The notes beneath the pieces were generated by a model, which was given only the letters and a program-made list of their open reading frames with translations, made no database searches and was not told the origin of the DNA. Made by a program: the position numbers and the translations under genes. Shown in pieces: positions 7,730 to 16,059 of a stretch of 59,121 nt of DNA (the first letter of the stretch is position 1; the number at the start of each line of letters is the position of its first letter). Source of the stretch: JAGTQI01 sp038868115 (lineage in GTDB: Archaea > Thermoproteota > Bathyarchaeia > Bathyarchaeales > Bathycorpusculaceae); the NCBI GenBank assembly GCA_038868115.1, contig JAWBXA010000006.1, positions 1-59,121 on the forward strand, in the 5' to 3' direction.

Positions 7730-8794
7730 ATGAAGAGAACTTTGGTATTCAGAGTTAACCCCGAAAACCCGGAAGCCAAAATCATATGTGAGGCGGCCAG
7801 TATTATCAGAGGTGGCGGTTTAGTGGCCTTTCCAACAGAAACAGTTTATGGCCTAGGAGCCGACGCATTGAATGTCAATGCTGTTTTAGCGTTGTTTAAG
7901 GCTAAAAGGCGTCCTATGGATAACCCTCCGATAGTTCATGTTGGAAGATTCGAGGATGTTTACAAACTTGCTAGGACTGTTCCAGTTAAGGCCAAAACCT
8001 TGATGGAAACCTTTTGGCCCGGTCCATTAACACTGGTTTTTAAACGTTCCGACATCGTGCCGGATGTCACCGTGGCTGGTTTAAATACGATAGCTGTTAG
8101 GATGCCTCAGCATAATGTTGCACTAGCTCTAATCAAGGAAAGCGGCTGTCCTATCGCAGCTCCAAGTGCGAATTTGGCCGGCAGACCAAGTCCCACAACA
8201 GCCGAGCATGTTCTCGAAGACCTTGATGGAAGAATAGACGCCATTTTGGACGCTGGACCAACCAGAATCGGTGTGGAATCTACGGTTTTGGATATGACTG
8301 TTGACCCGCCCCAGATACTCCGTCCCGGCGGGACACCTCGTGAAGCTTTAGAGGCTGTTCTAGGAAAAATTGAGCTACATCCGATTGCTGTTGCTGATAA
8401 AAAGGTGCTAGTTAAAAAGGCTCGTTCGCCGGGGATGAAGCATAGGCATTATGCTCCAAAAGCTAAATTGATTGTTGTTGAGGGTGAGCTTTCAGCCACT
8501 GTTAAAAAGGTTATGGAATTGATAGACTGTTACAAGAGGCATGGTATGAAAGTAGGTGTTTTGGCTACGGATGAGACCACCAGTCTTTATAAGGCTGATG
8601 TTGTGAAGTCCCTTGGAAGCAGAAATCGCCTTGACGTAGTTGCAAGGAACCTTTTTGGGCGTTTAAGGGAGTTTGATGCTGAAGGCGTGAATGTGATAAT
8701 AGCCGAGGGCGTGCCAACTGAAGGTTTAGGTTTTGCTGTTATGAATAGACTTAGGAAGGCTTCTGATTATAGAATTGTTAAGGCAGGCTTCTAG
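7730..8794 (+). CDS. sua5: L-threonylcarbamoyladenylate synthase Sua5
   Basis: 354 aa. Makes threonylcarbamoyl-AMP from Thr, bicarbonate and ATP for t6A37 of ANN-reading tRNAs; KEOPS then transfers the group. Seen: YrdC-like domain with FPTETVYGLGADA at 34-46, the KRR/PMDNPP nucleotide-binding segment at 59-66, and APSANLAGRPSPT. A separate C-terminal Sua5 domain (from about 235) follows a linker with PGMKHRHYAPKA. Length fits Sua5, not the short TsaC. The KEOPS subunit Cgi121 is encoded about 3 kb downstream. Confidence 0.94.
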   Translation: MKRTLVFRVNPENPEAKIICEAASIIRGGGLVAFPTETVYGLGADALNVNAVLALFKAKRRPMDNPPIVHVGRFEDVYKLARTVPVKAKTLMETFWPGPLTLVFKRSDIVPDVTVAGLNTIAVRMPQHNVALALIKESGCPIAAPSANLAGRPSPTTAEHVLEDLDGRIDAILDAGPTRIGVESTVLDMTVDPPQILRPGGTPREALEAVLGKIELHPIAVADKKVLVKKARSPGMKHRHYAPKAKLIVVEGELSATVKKVMELIDCYKRHGMKVGVLATDETTSLYKADVVKSLGSRNRLDVVARNLFGRLREFDAEGVNVIIAEGVPTEGLGFAVMNRLRKASDYRIVKAGF

Positions 8795-8807
8795 AAAAAT
8801 TTATATA
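8794..8807 (+). promoter_or_regulatory. Strong BRE/TATA promoter of thermosome 1
   Basis: GAAAAATTTATATA starts on the last base of the sua5 stop codon. An A-rich BRE precedes TATA (8800-8807). Predicted transcription start is near 8830, leaving a leader of about 45 nt with AGGAGGTGAT at 8861-8870. Very similar to the thermosome 2 promoter. Confidence 0.75.
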
Positions 8808-8875
8808 GAAGTAATTTTTCGTGTGATTTTGCTGCTTTCCTACAATGGAAAATGAGATGAAGGAGGTGATGGTGT

Positions 8876-10621
8876 ATGGCAGCCATTCCCTCTGGAACGG
8901 TCCCGGTTTTGGTGTTGAAGGAAGGAACTGGACGAACCACTGGAAGGGAAGCCCAGAGAAACAACATTATGGCAGCCAAAATCATAGCGGAGCTTGTTAA
9001 AACGACTCTGGGACCAAAGGGTATGGATAAGATGCTTGTCAGCAGCTTCGGCGACGTCACAATAACTAACGATGGCGCGACAATACTGAAGGAGATTGAT
9101 GTTCAGCACCCGGCGGCTAAGATGCTTGTGGAGGTTGCAAAAGCCCAAGACAATGAAGTTGGCGATGGAACAACTACAGCCGCCGTCTTAGCCGGAGAGC
9201 TTTTAGCGAAGGCTGAGGAGCTTTTAGACCAGAACATTCACCCAACAATAATTATTGAGGGTTTCAAAAGGGCCAGCGAAAAAGCCCGTGAAGTTTTGGA
9301 GGAGATGGCGTTGCCGGTCAGCATAAACGATGAGAAGAGGCTTATGGATGTTGCAATAACATCTATGGGTAGCAAGGGCATAGCCGCTGCAAAAGAACAC
9401 TTTGCAAAGTTGGCTGTTGAGGCTGTAAAGCAGGTCGCCGAGGAAAAGGATGGGAAGCTTAAGGCCGATATTGACCTCATTAAGATTTTAAAGAAACACG
9501 GTAAAAGCCTAGAAGAGACGGAACTCGTCAATNNNNNNNNNNNNNNNNNNNNNNNNNNNNNNNNNNNNNNNNNNNNNNNNNNNNNNNNNNNNNNNNNNNN
9601 NNNNNNNNNNNNNNNNNNNNNNNNNNNNAAGGGAATGGTTATCGACAAAGAGGTGGCTCATCCACAGATGCCGAAGATAATCCATAATGCGAAGATTGCG
9701 CTATTGAATGCTAAACTGGAGATTGAGAAGACAGAGTTTGACGCTAAAATCAACATTGAAAGTCCAGAGCAGATGAAGCTTTTCTTGGACGAGGAGGAGC
9801 GTATGCTCCGTGAGATGGTGGACAAGATTGCTGAGGCAGGCGCCAACGTTGTGTTCTGTGAGAAGGGTATAGATGATGTGGCACTACACTTCCTAGCTAA
9901 GAGAGGCATATTGGCAGTTAAAAACGTGAGTAGCAGCGACATGGAAAAGCTGGCTAGGGCGACAGGCGGCAAAATTGTTGCTAGCGTAAAAGACTTAACG
10001 CCGGATGTGCTTGGAGAGGCGAAACTAGTCGAGGAAGTTAAGATAGGCGAAGACAAACTGGTCTATGTGCGGGAGTGCAAGAATCCAAAGGCTGTTACAA
10101 TAGTGGTTAGGGGTGGGACAGAACATGTGGTCGATGAAGCTGAACGTTCACTGCACGATGCACTATGCGTCGTAAGAAACGCCATCGAAGACGGGAAAAT
10201 TGTGCCCGGAGGCGGTGCACCAGAAGCCGAAGTGGCAAAGCAGCTCAGAGACTTCGCTGCAAAAGTTGGCGGACGAGAACAATTAGCCATAGAAGCTTTT
10301 GCTGACGCTGTTGAGTCTATACCGTTAACTTTGGCTGAAAACGCTGGCTTAGATCCGGTTGACATTATGGTTGCATTGAGGGCGGCCCATGAAAGTGCTT
10401 CATCACCGTCCTTCGGTGTCGACGTTTTCACTGGCAAGATCAGAAACATGCTGGAGCTAAACGTTGTAGAACCATTAAGGGTTAAGCTTCAAGTCATTAA
10501 GTCGGCTACTGAAGCGGCGAACATGATACTGAAGATTGACGATGTGATTGCAGCGAAGGGTATTGAGAAAGAGAAGGAAAAGGAGAAAGAGAAACCTAAA
10601 GAAACATCAGAATTCGAATAA
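8876..10621 (+). CDS. ths: Thermosome subunit 1 (group II chaperonin), interrupted by N run
   Basis: ATP-driven folding chamber subunit. Seen: N-terminal LKEGTGRTTGREAQRNNI, ATP site motifs TTLGPKGMDKML, TNDGATIL and GDGTTTA, apical region, and GGGAPE in the C-terminal equatorial part. It ends in a charged Lys/Glu tail finishing EFE instead of a Gly/Met-rich tail. N run at 9533-9628 (96 nt, 32 codons): comparison with subunit 2 shows LVN|KGMVIDKE aligning almost directly with LVRGVIIDKE, so little or nothing is missing and the real protein is about 549 aa. Strong SD AGGAGGTGAT just before ATG. Confidence 0.95.
   Translation: MAAIPSGTVPVLVLKEGTGRTTGREAQRNNIMAAKIIAELVKTTLGPKGMDKMLVSSFGDVTITNDGATILKEIDVQHPAAKMLVEVAKAQDNEVGDGTTTAAVLAGELLAKAEELLDQNIHPTIIIEGFKRASEKAREVLEEMALPVSINDEKRLMDVAITSMGSKGIAAAKEHFAKLAVEAVKQVAEEKDGKLKADIDLIKILKKHGKSLEETELVNXXXXXXXXXXXXXXXXXXXXXXXXXXXXXXXXKGMVIDKEVAHPQMPKIIHNAKIALLNAKLEIEKTEFDAKINIESPEQMKLFLDEEERMLREMVDKIAEAGANVVFCEKGIDDVALHFLAKRGILAVKNVSSSDMEKLARATGGKIVASVKDLTPDVLGEAKLVEEVKIGEDKLVYVRECKNPKAVTIVVRGGTEHVVDEAERSLHDALCVVRNAIEDGKIVPGGGAPEAEVAKQLRDFAAKVGGREQLAIEAFADAVESIPLTLAENAGLDPVDIMVALRAAHESASSPSFGVDVFTGKIRNMLELNVVEPLRVKLQVIKSATEAANMILKIDDVIAAKGIEKEKEKEKEKPKETSEFE
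9533..9628. other. Scaffold gap inside thermosome 1
   Basis: 96 Ns. No duplicated flanks; the reading frame passes through because 96 is a multiple of three. By alignment to the second thermosome the true distance is close to zero. Confidence 0.8.
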
Positions 10622-11057
10622 ACTCCACATTTTTTATCTTAGTATCAGCATTTTTATGCCTTTCTCTATGCTTGGGGTTATCCGTTTTGTTTAAACCGGT
10701 CGTTAAAACTGGTCTGCTATAGAGGTTCCGCCAAAATGTTCACGGGCTAGCAATAATAACTTTGCTCTCGCATGTGTTTGCTGGTTCTCGCTTCTCGCTG
10801 CCGCCAGCTAATGCACCGCGCTGATTCGTGGGTTTTGGCCTTATGGATTTGCGCGTCAATAAGCTCCGATAAATGAAAAGAAGCAACAAACCGATCAATA
10901 ATTGTTAAAGGTGTAATCAAGCAAAACGCTTTTTCTAAACTGTTCGTCAACAACTTTTTAGATCTAATTAAAAGTTATTAGCGATCCTTTTTTAGAAAAG
11001 CTAAAATCGGCTTTGAATTCAAAACTCTAATCGCGCTTGAAAACTGGTGAATAAAGC
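10622..11057. other. 436-bp region without a convincing gene
   Basis: Begins with a T-tract (10629-10635), a likely terminator for thermosome 1. A small stem with one G-U pair (10695-10700 with 10708-10713) follows. The middle (about 10770-10850) is richer in GC than its surroundings and could hold a small RNA, but I see no tRNA, C/D or H/ACA signature. Short frames on both strands (10772-10876 plus, 10747-10953 minus) have no SD and no recognisable pattern. The last 100 bp are AT-rich and probably carry the promoter of the next gene. Confidence 0.4.
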
Positions 11058-11666
11058 TTGACACAACAAGAGCTTGAGTTTGAAGCGCCATCATGGAACC
11101 GAATATATAAAATGCTCATGAAAATAGCAGAAAAAATAAGGAAAGACAATTTCAGTCCAGATGTAATCGTAGGCGTTTCCCGTGGCGGGTGGCCCCCAGC
11201 AAGAGTTCTATCCGACCTTCTGGAGAATCCAAACCTTGCCGGTGTTAAAGTTGAATTCTATGTTGGTGTGGCTGAAGCTAAAGGAGAGCCAACTCTAACG
11301 CAGCCTGTTTCGGTTAATGTGGCTGGCAAAAGGGTGCTTGTTGTGGATGAGGTTGCTGATACTGGCAAAAGCCTCAAACTCATAAAAGAGCACCTGCATA
11401 AAAAAGGCGCCGTCGAAGTTAGAATCGCTGCCGTTTATCTTAAGCCATGGAGCATAATAAAGCCAGACTATTACGCCAGAGAAACAAATCGCTGGATAGT
11501 CTTCCCATGGGAAATAAAGGAAACCATAAGGAAAATAGTCCAAAAATGCGAGGAGCAAGGCAAGCCTGTCGAAAGAGAGATGGAAAAACTAGTGAAGGCT
11601 GGCTTGTCCAGAAGGCTTGTTAACCATTTTCTAAAAGAGCTTCGTGAGGGAGAAGCAACTTGCTGA
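11058..11666 (+). CDS. PRTase-fold phosphoribosyltransferase
   Basis: 202 aa of the type I PRTase fold (COG2236-like, usually annotated as nucleobase or purine phosphoribosyltransferase). Seen: a GVSRGGWPPARVL loop and the PRPP-binding motif VLVVDEVADTGKSL in the middle, then a YLKPWSIIKPDYYA strand. About 60 extra C-terminal residues are helical. Exact base is not deducible. Start TTG at 11058 with GGTGA 7 nt upstream. Its stop overlaps the start of the Cgi121 gene, so the two form an operon. Confidence 0.85.
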   Translation: MTQQELEFEAPSWNRIYKMLMKIAEKIRKDNFSPDVIVGVSRGGWPPARVLSDLLENPNLAGVKVEFYVGVAEAKGEPTLTQPVSVNVAGKRVLVVDEVADTGKSLKLIKEHLHKKGAVEVRIAAVYLKPWSIIKPDYYARETNRWIVFPWEIKETIRKIVQKCEEQGKPVEREMEKLVKAGLSRRLVNHFLKELREGEATC

Positions 11667-12226
11667 AGCATCTTGAAGAGTTTGACATGTATGTGGCTAT
11701 TGCTGGCTTTAGAGATGTAAAAATAACTAACGTTGAAGTTTTTCTAGAAACTGTTAGGAGATGTTTAGCAAAAAACGTGGAAGCTCAGTTTTTCGATGCT
11801 GGACTTGTGGCTACCTGGCAACATTTATATTTTGCGGCTTTGAACGCCTTGAACGCTTTCAAAAACGGCATTAACATTTCAAAAAACCTAGCCGTGGAGA
11901 TGTTGCTTTATGTTTCAGCTCAGCGTCAAATCCGGAAAGCCGTAGGCTTTATTGGAGTAAAACCTAATTGTGAGGCGGTTGCAGTTCTTGTTGTGGGGAA
12001 AAAAGCGGAGGATGTGAAAATAGCACTACAAGTCATATCAAAAATTGTCGGCGGATATCGCGACGACACAGTTATGGAGCTTTTGCAAGAAAAGATTGAA
12101 ACTGTCCGAAAAGCCTTCAACATTTCAGACATGGAACTTGGGGCAGTTATGAGGGGAAATAACCTAGAGCAAGCCCTAGTTAACCTTGTTATTGAGCGTG
12201 TGGCGCTATTAGCAACTGAACGTTAA
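11660..12226 (+). CDS. cgi121: KEOPS complex subunit Cgi121
   Basis: 188 aa. Cgi121 binds the Bud32 subunit and the CCA end of tRNA in the KEOPS complex, which completes t6A synthesis. Seen: the family core with QFFDAGLVATWQHLYFA, ALNAFKNGINISKNLA and EMLLYVSAQRQIRKAVGFIG, then VAVLVVG. Start TTG at 11660 (SD-like GAGGGAGAAG 4 nt upstream) overlaps the previous stop; ATG at 11687 would remove only nine residues. Kae1-Bud32 and Pcc1 are not in the window. Together with Sua5 it covers two steps of t6A formation. Confidence 0.87.
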   Translation: MLKHLEEFDMYVAIAGFRDVKITNVEVFLETVRRCLAKNVEAQFFDAGLVATWQHLYFAALNALNAFKNGINISKNLAVEMLLYVSAQRQIRKAVGFIGVKPNCEAVAVLVVGKKAEDVKIALQVISKIVGGYRDDTVMELLQEKIETVRKAFNISDMELGAVMRGNNLEQALVNLVIERVALLATER

Positions 12227-12747
12227 AGCATTTTCTCCTTCACAATTGAGAGAATATCTTCTGGCTTAATCACTGAAAGCCCGGTCAAGCCGCCGATAAC
12301 TTCAATTAGGAGAACTTTGTCTGGCTTGTTTAGGTCCACTTTTCGTTCAATATTGGCAGCTGCTGCTTCGATGATGTTTCTTGTTGAGGTTTCCGTGAAG
12401 CGCTTCTCAACGGTAATCCTAAATGTTTCGTTTTTGCCAATTTTTGAGCTTAATTCTGTAGCTGCTCGCTGGATTTCCCTTAAATCTGTGCGGATAACCT
12501 TCTCTATCGGGATTATGCGCAGTGTATAACGGAACTCGTATGGCCGTTCTTGGAGGATCTGCCTAAACTTTTCAATAACTTCAAAAGGATTAAAAGCCGT
12601 TTTTGCAGCAATCAATCCGGCCACACCGGTTTTTCCTACAATCGGTGCAGAGTCGCCAATTTCGCCTAATAAATACCAAAGTTCAGAGCAAGCTTCATCC
12701 TCGTTTCCCCTCGAAGTTGTGGCTAAAAGGTTGAAGTCCCTAAGCAC
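12223..12747 (-). CDS. THUMP-domain RNA-binding protein (COG1818-like)
   Basis: 174 aa. Stand-alone THUMP protein related to yeast Tan1, which guides tRNA acetylation. Seen: N-terminal FNLLATTSRGNEDEACSELW, a RYTLRIIPIEKVIRTDL strand-helix, FRITVEKRFTETSTRNIIEA, and the THUMP end NKPDKVLLIEVIGGLTGLSV. Role as a tRNA acetylation or modification adaptor is inference. GTG start at 12747 with GGGTGG 4 nt upstream. Its end overlaps the end of cgi121 by 4 nt (convergent). Confidence 0.85.
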   Translation of the reverse strand: MLRDFNLLATTSRGNEDEACSELWYLLGEIGDSAPIVGKTGVAGLIAAKTAFNPFEVIEKFRQILQERPYEFRYTLRIIPIEKVIRTDLREIQRAATELSSKIGKNETFRITVEKRFTETSTRNIIEAAAANIERKVDLNKPDKVLLIEVIGGLTGLSVIKPEDILSIVKEKML

Positions 12748-12895
12748 TTGACCACCCGCTACAAGTTTTGGTCAGTGCAGGTTAGTTGGCTTTTCACAGC
12801 TCTAAAATGGCTCCTAGCCGTCGCCTCACATCATCCCAACTATTATTTTCCATCACAGAGATTTATCTGTTTTGACGTTTCAAGGATTAAACTTA

Positions 12896-12903
12896 AATTT
12901 ATA
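12896..12903 (+). promoter_or_regulatory. TATA box of the asparaginase gene
   Basis: AATTTATA lies about 50-57 nt before the GTG at 12953. GGAGGGAGG (12930-12938) is the SD. Confidence 0.5.
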
Positions 12904-12952
12904 GCTGTAAACTCTAACCCTTCAAAGCTGGAGGGAGGAAAACGCGAAACCC

Positions 12953-13894
12953 GTGATTGTTGTTCACGGTGGTGCTGGAAACTGGCATCCAGAGCGCGCC
13001 AACACAGGGCTTGAGGGCGTAAAGAAAGCGGCTAAAACAGGCTTTGACATTTTAGCTAAGGGTGGAAGCGCTTTAGACGCTGTTGTTAAGGCTGTCACTG
13101 TCATGGAAGATGAAGGCGTTTTCAACGCTGGCTCTGGCTCAAGCCTAACAATAGCGAAAACAGTTGAAATGGAAGCCTCAGTCATGGATGGAAAAACCTT
13201 GAAGGCAGGAGCCACCGGCCTCTTACGGGACATTAGGAACCCTGTTAGGCTTGCGCGAATAGTAATGGAAAAGACAGACCACGTCTTCATCGTCGGCGAA
13301 GGAGCTGAAAAACTTGCAAAAATGTTTAATCTTGAAAGGCGGAACCCCCTAACAGAGACCCGTTTAAAATGTTATGAGCAGGCAAAGCAAGCCTTGCTGG
13401 AAGGTAAGTTTGAGCTGCCAAAACTTGCGGAGCTGGTTAAGAGCCATCCGGAACTTTTCGACCTCGAAACAGTCGGCGCTGTTGCACTAGATATTGGGGG
13501 TAACGTTGCAGCTGCAACATCCACCGGTGGGTTTCCATTAAAGATTCCCGGAAGGATTGGCGACTCACCCTTAATTGGGTGCGGCACATATGCCGATAAT
13601 AGGAGCGGGGCATGTTCAGCCACTGGTGTTGGCGAAATCGCCATAAGGCTTGTTTTGGCCAAGACCGTTTGCAATTATATGGAGAGTGGCAAAACAGCCC
13701 AAGAGGCTGTTGAGGAAGCCATAAGGCTTGTCAATGAGCGGATGGCTGGAACCTACAATTCCATGGGTTTAATTGCCGTAGACATGCGAGGCGGAATTGG
13801 AGCCGCGCACAACTCCACACATTTGTGTTGGGCTTATCTTAAGCCTGGAATGCGGGAGCCTGAGACCTACTTAACGGGCAAAATTCTAAAGTAA
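12953..13894 (+). CDS. Isoaspartyl peptidase / Ntn-type L-asparaginase
   Basis: 313 aa. Ntn hydrolases of this type self-cleave before a Thr and then hydrolyse isoaspartyl bonds in damaged proteins or L-Asn. Seen: N-terminal IVVHGGAGNW, GGSALDAVVKAVTVMED, FNAGSGSSL, and the cleavage site ETVGAVALD with Thr173 as expected nucleophile, followed by TSTGGFPLKIPGRIGDSPLIGCGTYA. The residue before Thr is Glu, not the more common Asp or Gly. GTG start at 12953 gives the family N-terminus exactly. Confidence 0.93.
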   Translation: MIVVHGGAGNWHPERANTGLEGVKKAAKTGFDILAKGGSALDAVVKAVTVMEDEGVFNAGSGSSLTIAKTVEMEASVMDGKTLKAGATGLLRDIRNPVRLARIVMEKTDHVFIVGEGAEKLAKMFNLERRNPLTETRLKCYEQAKQALLEGKFELPKLAELVKSHPELFDLETVGAVALDIGGNVAAATSTGGFPLKIPGRIGDSPLIGCGTYADNRSGACSATGVGEIAIRLVLAKTVCNYMESGKTAQEAVEEAIRLVNERMAGTYNSMGLIAVDMRGGIGAAHNSTHLCWAYLKPGMREPETYLTGKILK

Positions 13895-14001
13895 ATCTTT
13901 AAAATTGATAGTGTGTCATTAAGATTATTTCTCGACAACAGTCGAATGAAAATGCTTAAAGCAGTCTCTTGATGCTCTCACTATGCTAGGTCCATGGGTT
14001 A

Positions 14002-14088
14002 ATGGAGGTGGATAGATTGTTCGAGGAAGAAGAGGAATGGGAAGAGGAAGATTGGGAAGAAGAAGAGTGGGAAGAAGAGGAATGGTAA
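14002..14088 (+). CDS. Very small Glu/Trp-repeat ORF upstream of ABCE1
   Basis: 28 codons from ATG 14002, or 23 codons from TTG 14017. The TTG start looks right: GGAGGTG at 14004-14010 lies 6 nt upstream of it. The peptide is almost only Glu, with Trp at residues 13, 18, 23 and 28 (numbered from ATG), a strict five-residue period, and ends on Trp. The DNA is a 15-nt imperfect tandem repeat in which GAA/GAG alternate freely while TGG is constant, so most differences are silent. That favours a translated product. No family recognised. It is 116 nt upstream of the ABCE1 start and on the same strand. Confidence 0.5.
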   Translation: MEVDRLFEEEEEWEEEDWEEEEWEEEEW

Positions 14089-14103
14089 AACCCTAAAAGG
14101 CTT

Positions 14104-14181
14104 CACGTTTCCCTTGTTTTCTTTATCCGGAAATTTTAATGTTTCACGAATCTCAATGCTCATATTTCTGTGTGAAACGTG
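14104..14181 (+). promoter_or_regulatory. Possible alternative hairpins before ABCE1
   Basis: CACGTTTC at 14104-14111 can pair with GAAACGTG at 14174-14181. GTTTCAC at 14141-14147 can pair with GTGAAAC at 14172-14178. The two share 14174-14178, so only one can form at a time. The long loops and short stems make this weak, but the geometry is attenuator-like. An AT-rich AATTTTAA at 14132-14139 could alternatively be a TATA box for ABCE1. Confidence 0.3.
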
Positions 14182-14204
14182 TAACAAGATAGTTGCTGGT
14201 AAGT

Positions 14205-16057
14205 ATGACCCGTGTTGCAGTATTAGACTCAGATAAGTGTAAACCCAGGCGTTGTGGAAAACAGTGTCAACGCTTTTGTCCAATGGTTAGAAGCCATGTT
14301 GAGGCAATCCGCTTCGAAAACACAAAACCACTGATTGTTGAGGCTTTATGTTCTGGATGCGGAATATGCGTCAAAAAATGTCCCTTCAATGCTATATCAA
14401 TAGTTAACCTTCCAGATGAGCTTGAAAAAGAGTGCAGCCACAGGTTTGGNNNNNNNNNNNNNNNNNNNNNNNNNNNNNNNNNNNNNNNNNNNNNNNNNNN
14501 NNNNNNNNNNNNNNNNNNNNNNNNNNNNNNNNNNNNNNNNNNNNNNGCACCGTTTTGGGGCTTCTTGGAAAGAATGGTATGGGAAAAACGACGACGCTGA
14601 AGATTCTCTCTGGGGAGGTTAGGCCAAACCTTGGAAATTATGAGAATCCGCCCAGCTGGGGCGACATAATAAGATATTTTAGAGGTTCTGTGCTGCAGGA
14701 ATATTTTCAGCGGATGAGCGAGGGCAAACTTAAAGTTGTGCACAAACCCCAATACGTTGACAGGATTGCAAGGACGGTTTCTGGTAGGGTCGGTGAACTC
14801 CTTAAAAAAGTGGATGAGCGTGGTGTTCTTGAAAACGTTGCCAAAAGGCTTGAGTTGGAGAACACTTGGAATAGACCCCTTGAAGCCCTAAGTGGAGGCG
14901 AGTTGCAAAGGGTGGCGGTAGCTGCTGCCATATGTAAGGAAGCTGATGTTTATCTCTTCGACGAGCCGTCCAGTTACCTCGATGTGAAACAGAGGCTTGA
15001 AGTTGCCAGAGCCATAAGAAGCCTGAAAAGGGAGGAAAAAATTGTTGTTGTAGCTGAACATGACCTTGCGACGATCGATTATCTCTCAGACCAAATCTGC
15101 ATACTTTACGGCGAGGCTGGCGTTTACGGAATAGTTTCACATGTGCACGGTGTTAGAACGGGCATAAACATCTACCTTCAAGGCTACCTTCCAGACGAAA
15201 ACGTTCGCTTTCGGAAAGAGGCGATAATGTTCCATGAAAAACCGCCAACTATAAGCTTCGACGCCGGAGAAACCATTCTAAAATGGGATAAAATGGAGAA
15301 AACCTATGAAGGCTTCAAACTTGTCGCTTATCCTGGAGAAATCAGAAAGGGCGAAATAATAGGGATTCTTGGACCAAATGGTATTGGAAAAACAACTTTT
15401 GTCAAAATTTTGGCTGGTTTGGAGAAAACAGACGAAGGGAAAGAGTTTAAAGAGCTTACAGTAAGCTACAAGCCGCAATACATTTCAGCCGGATATGAAG
15501 GCACTGTGCAAGAACTATTAATAAGCATAGCAAAAGAAGACTTCACGTCAAGCTGGTATAAGGCCGAAATTCTCCAACCTCTCAGCATAGTCCCGCTTTT
15601 AGAGAGAAATATAGCTGAGCTAAGCGGCGGCGAACTACAGAAGGTTGCCATAGCTGCGTGTCTATCAAGAAAGGCTGAGCTTTACCTCTTTGACGAGCCA
15701 AGCGCCTACTTGGACGTTGAGGAGAGGCTTAACATGGCTAGAACTATCCGCCGAGTAATTGAGGCGAGAAATGCAACGGCCTTTGTTGTTGAACATGATG
15801 TTGTCGCTCAGGATTTCATCGCAGACCGTTTGATGGTGTTTACTGGCGAGCCGGGTATAAAGGGCATAGCCAACCCGCCGACCAGTTTGAGGGATGGTAT
15901 GAATGCCTTTTTGAAGGAGATGAATGTAACCTTTAGAAGAGACCCTGTCACGAAAAGGCCCCGCGTCAACAAGGAGGGCTCAAAGCTAGACAAGTATCAG
16001 AAGGAGATAGGCGAATACTATTATGCGAGGTACATGGCCATAACGGAAGAGGAGTAA
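14205..16057 (+). CDS. rli: ABCE1/Rli1 ribosome recycling ATPase, split by a scaffold gap
   Basis: ABCE1 splits ribosomes after termination. Seen: eight Cys at 12, 17, 21, 25, 49, 52, 55 and 59 for two [4Fe-4S] clusters; first ABC cassette with Walker A GKNGMGKTT, LSGGELQR and YLFDEPSSYLD; second with GPNGIGKTT, LSGGELQK and YLFDEPSAYLD. N run at 14450-14546 falls where the family has about 17 residues between the FeS domain and the first cassette; frames before and after do not match across 97 Ns but would across about 50 nt. So this is one gene of about 600 aa, not a frameshift. ATG 14205 is chosen over 14193 because family members begin MTR-AV-D. Confidence 0.93.
14450..14546. other. Scaffold gap in ABCE1 with wrong length
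   Basis: 97 Ns with no duplicated flanks. The two sides are in different frames as written. A true length congruent to 2 modulo 3 (about 50 nt by family comparison) would rejoin them. Confidence 0.8.
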
Positions 16058-16059
16058 AC

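Noticed and set aside
10747..10953. 68-aa minus-strand ORF in the long intergenic region
   Set aside because: No SD, irregular composition and no recognised pattern.
13999..14283. Minus-strand ORF rich in Phe, Leu and Pro
   Set aside because: It is the antisense of the GA-rich Glu/Trp repeat and overlaps the start of ABCE1; no SD and no family pattern.
14205..16057. Separate ferredoxin gene followed by a separate ABC ATPase
   Set aside because: The eight-Cys domain plus twin ABC cassettes is the ABCE1 order; only the N run of arbitrary length splits the frame.
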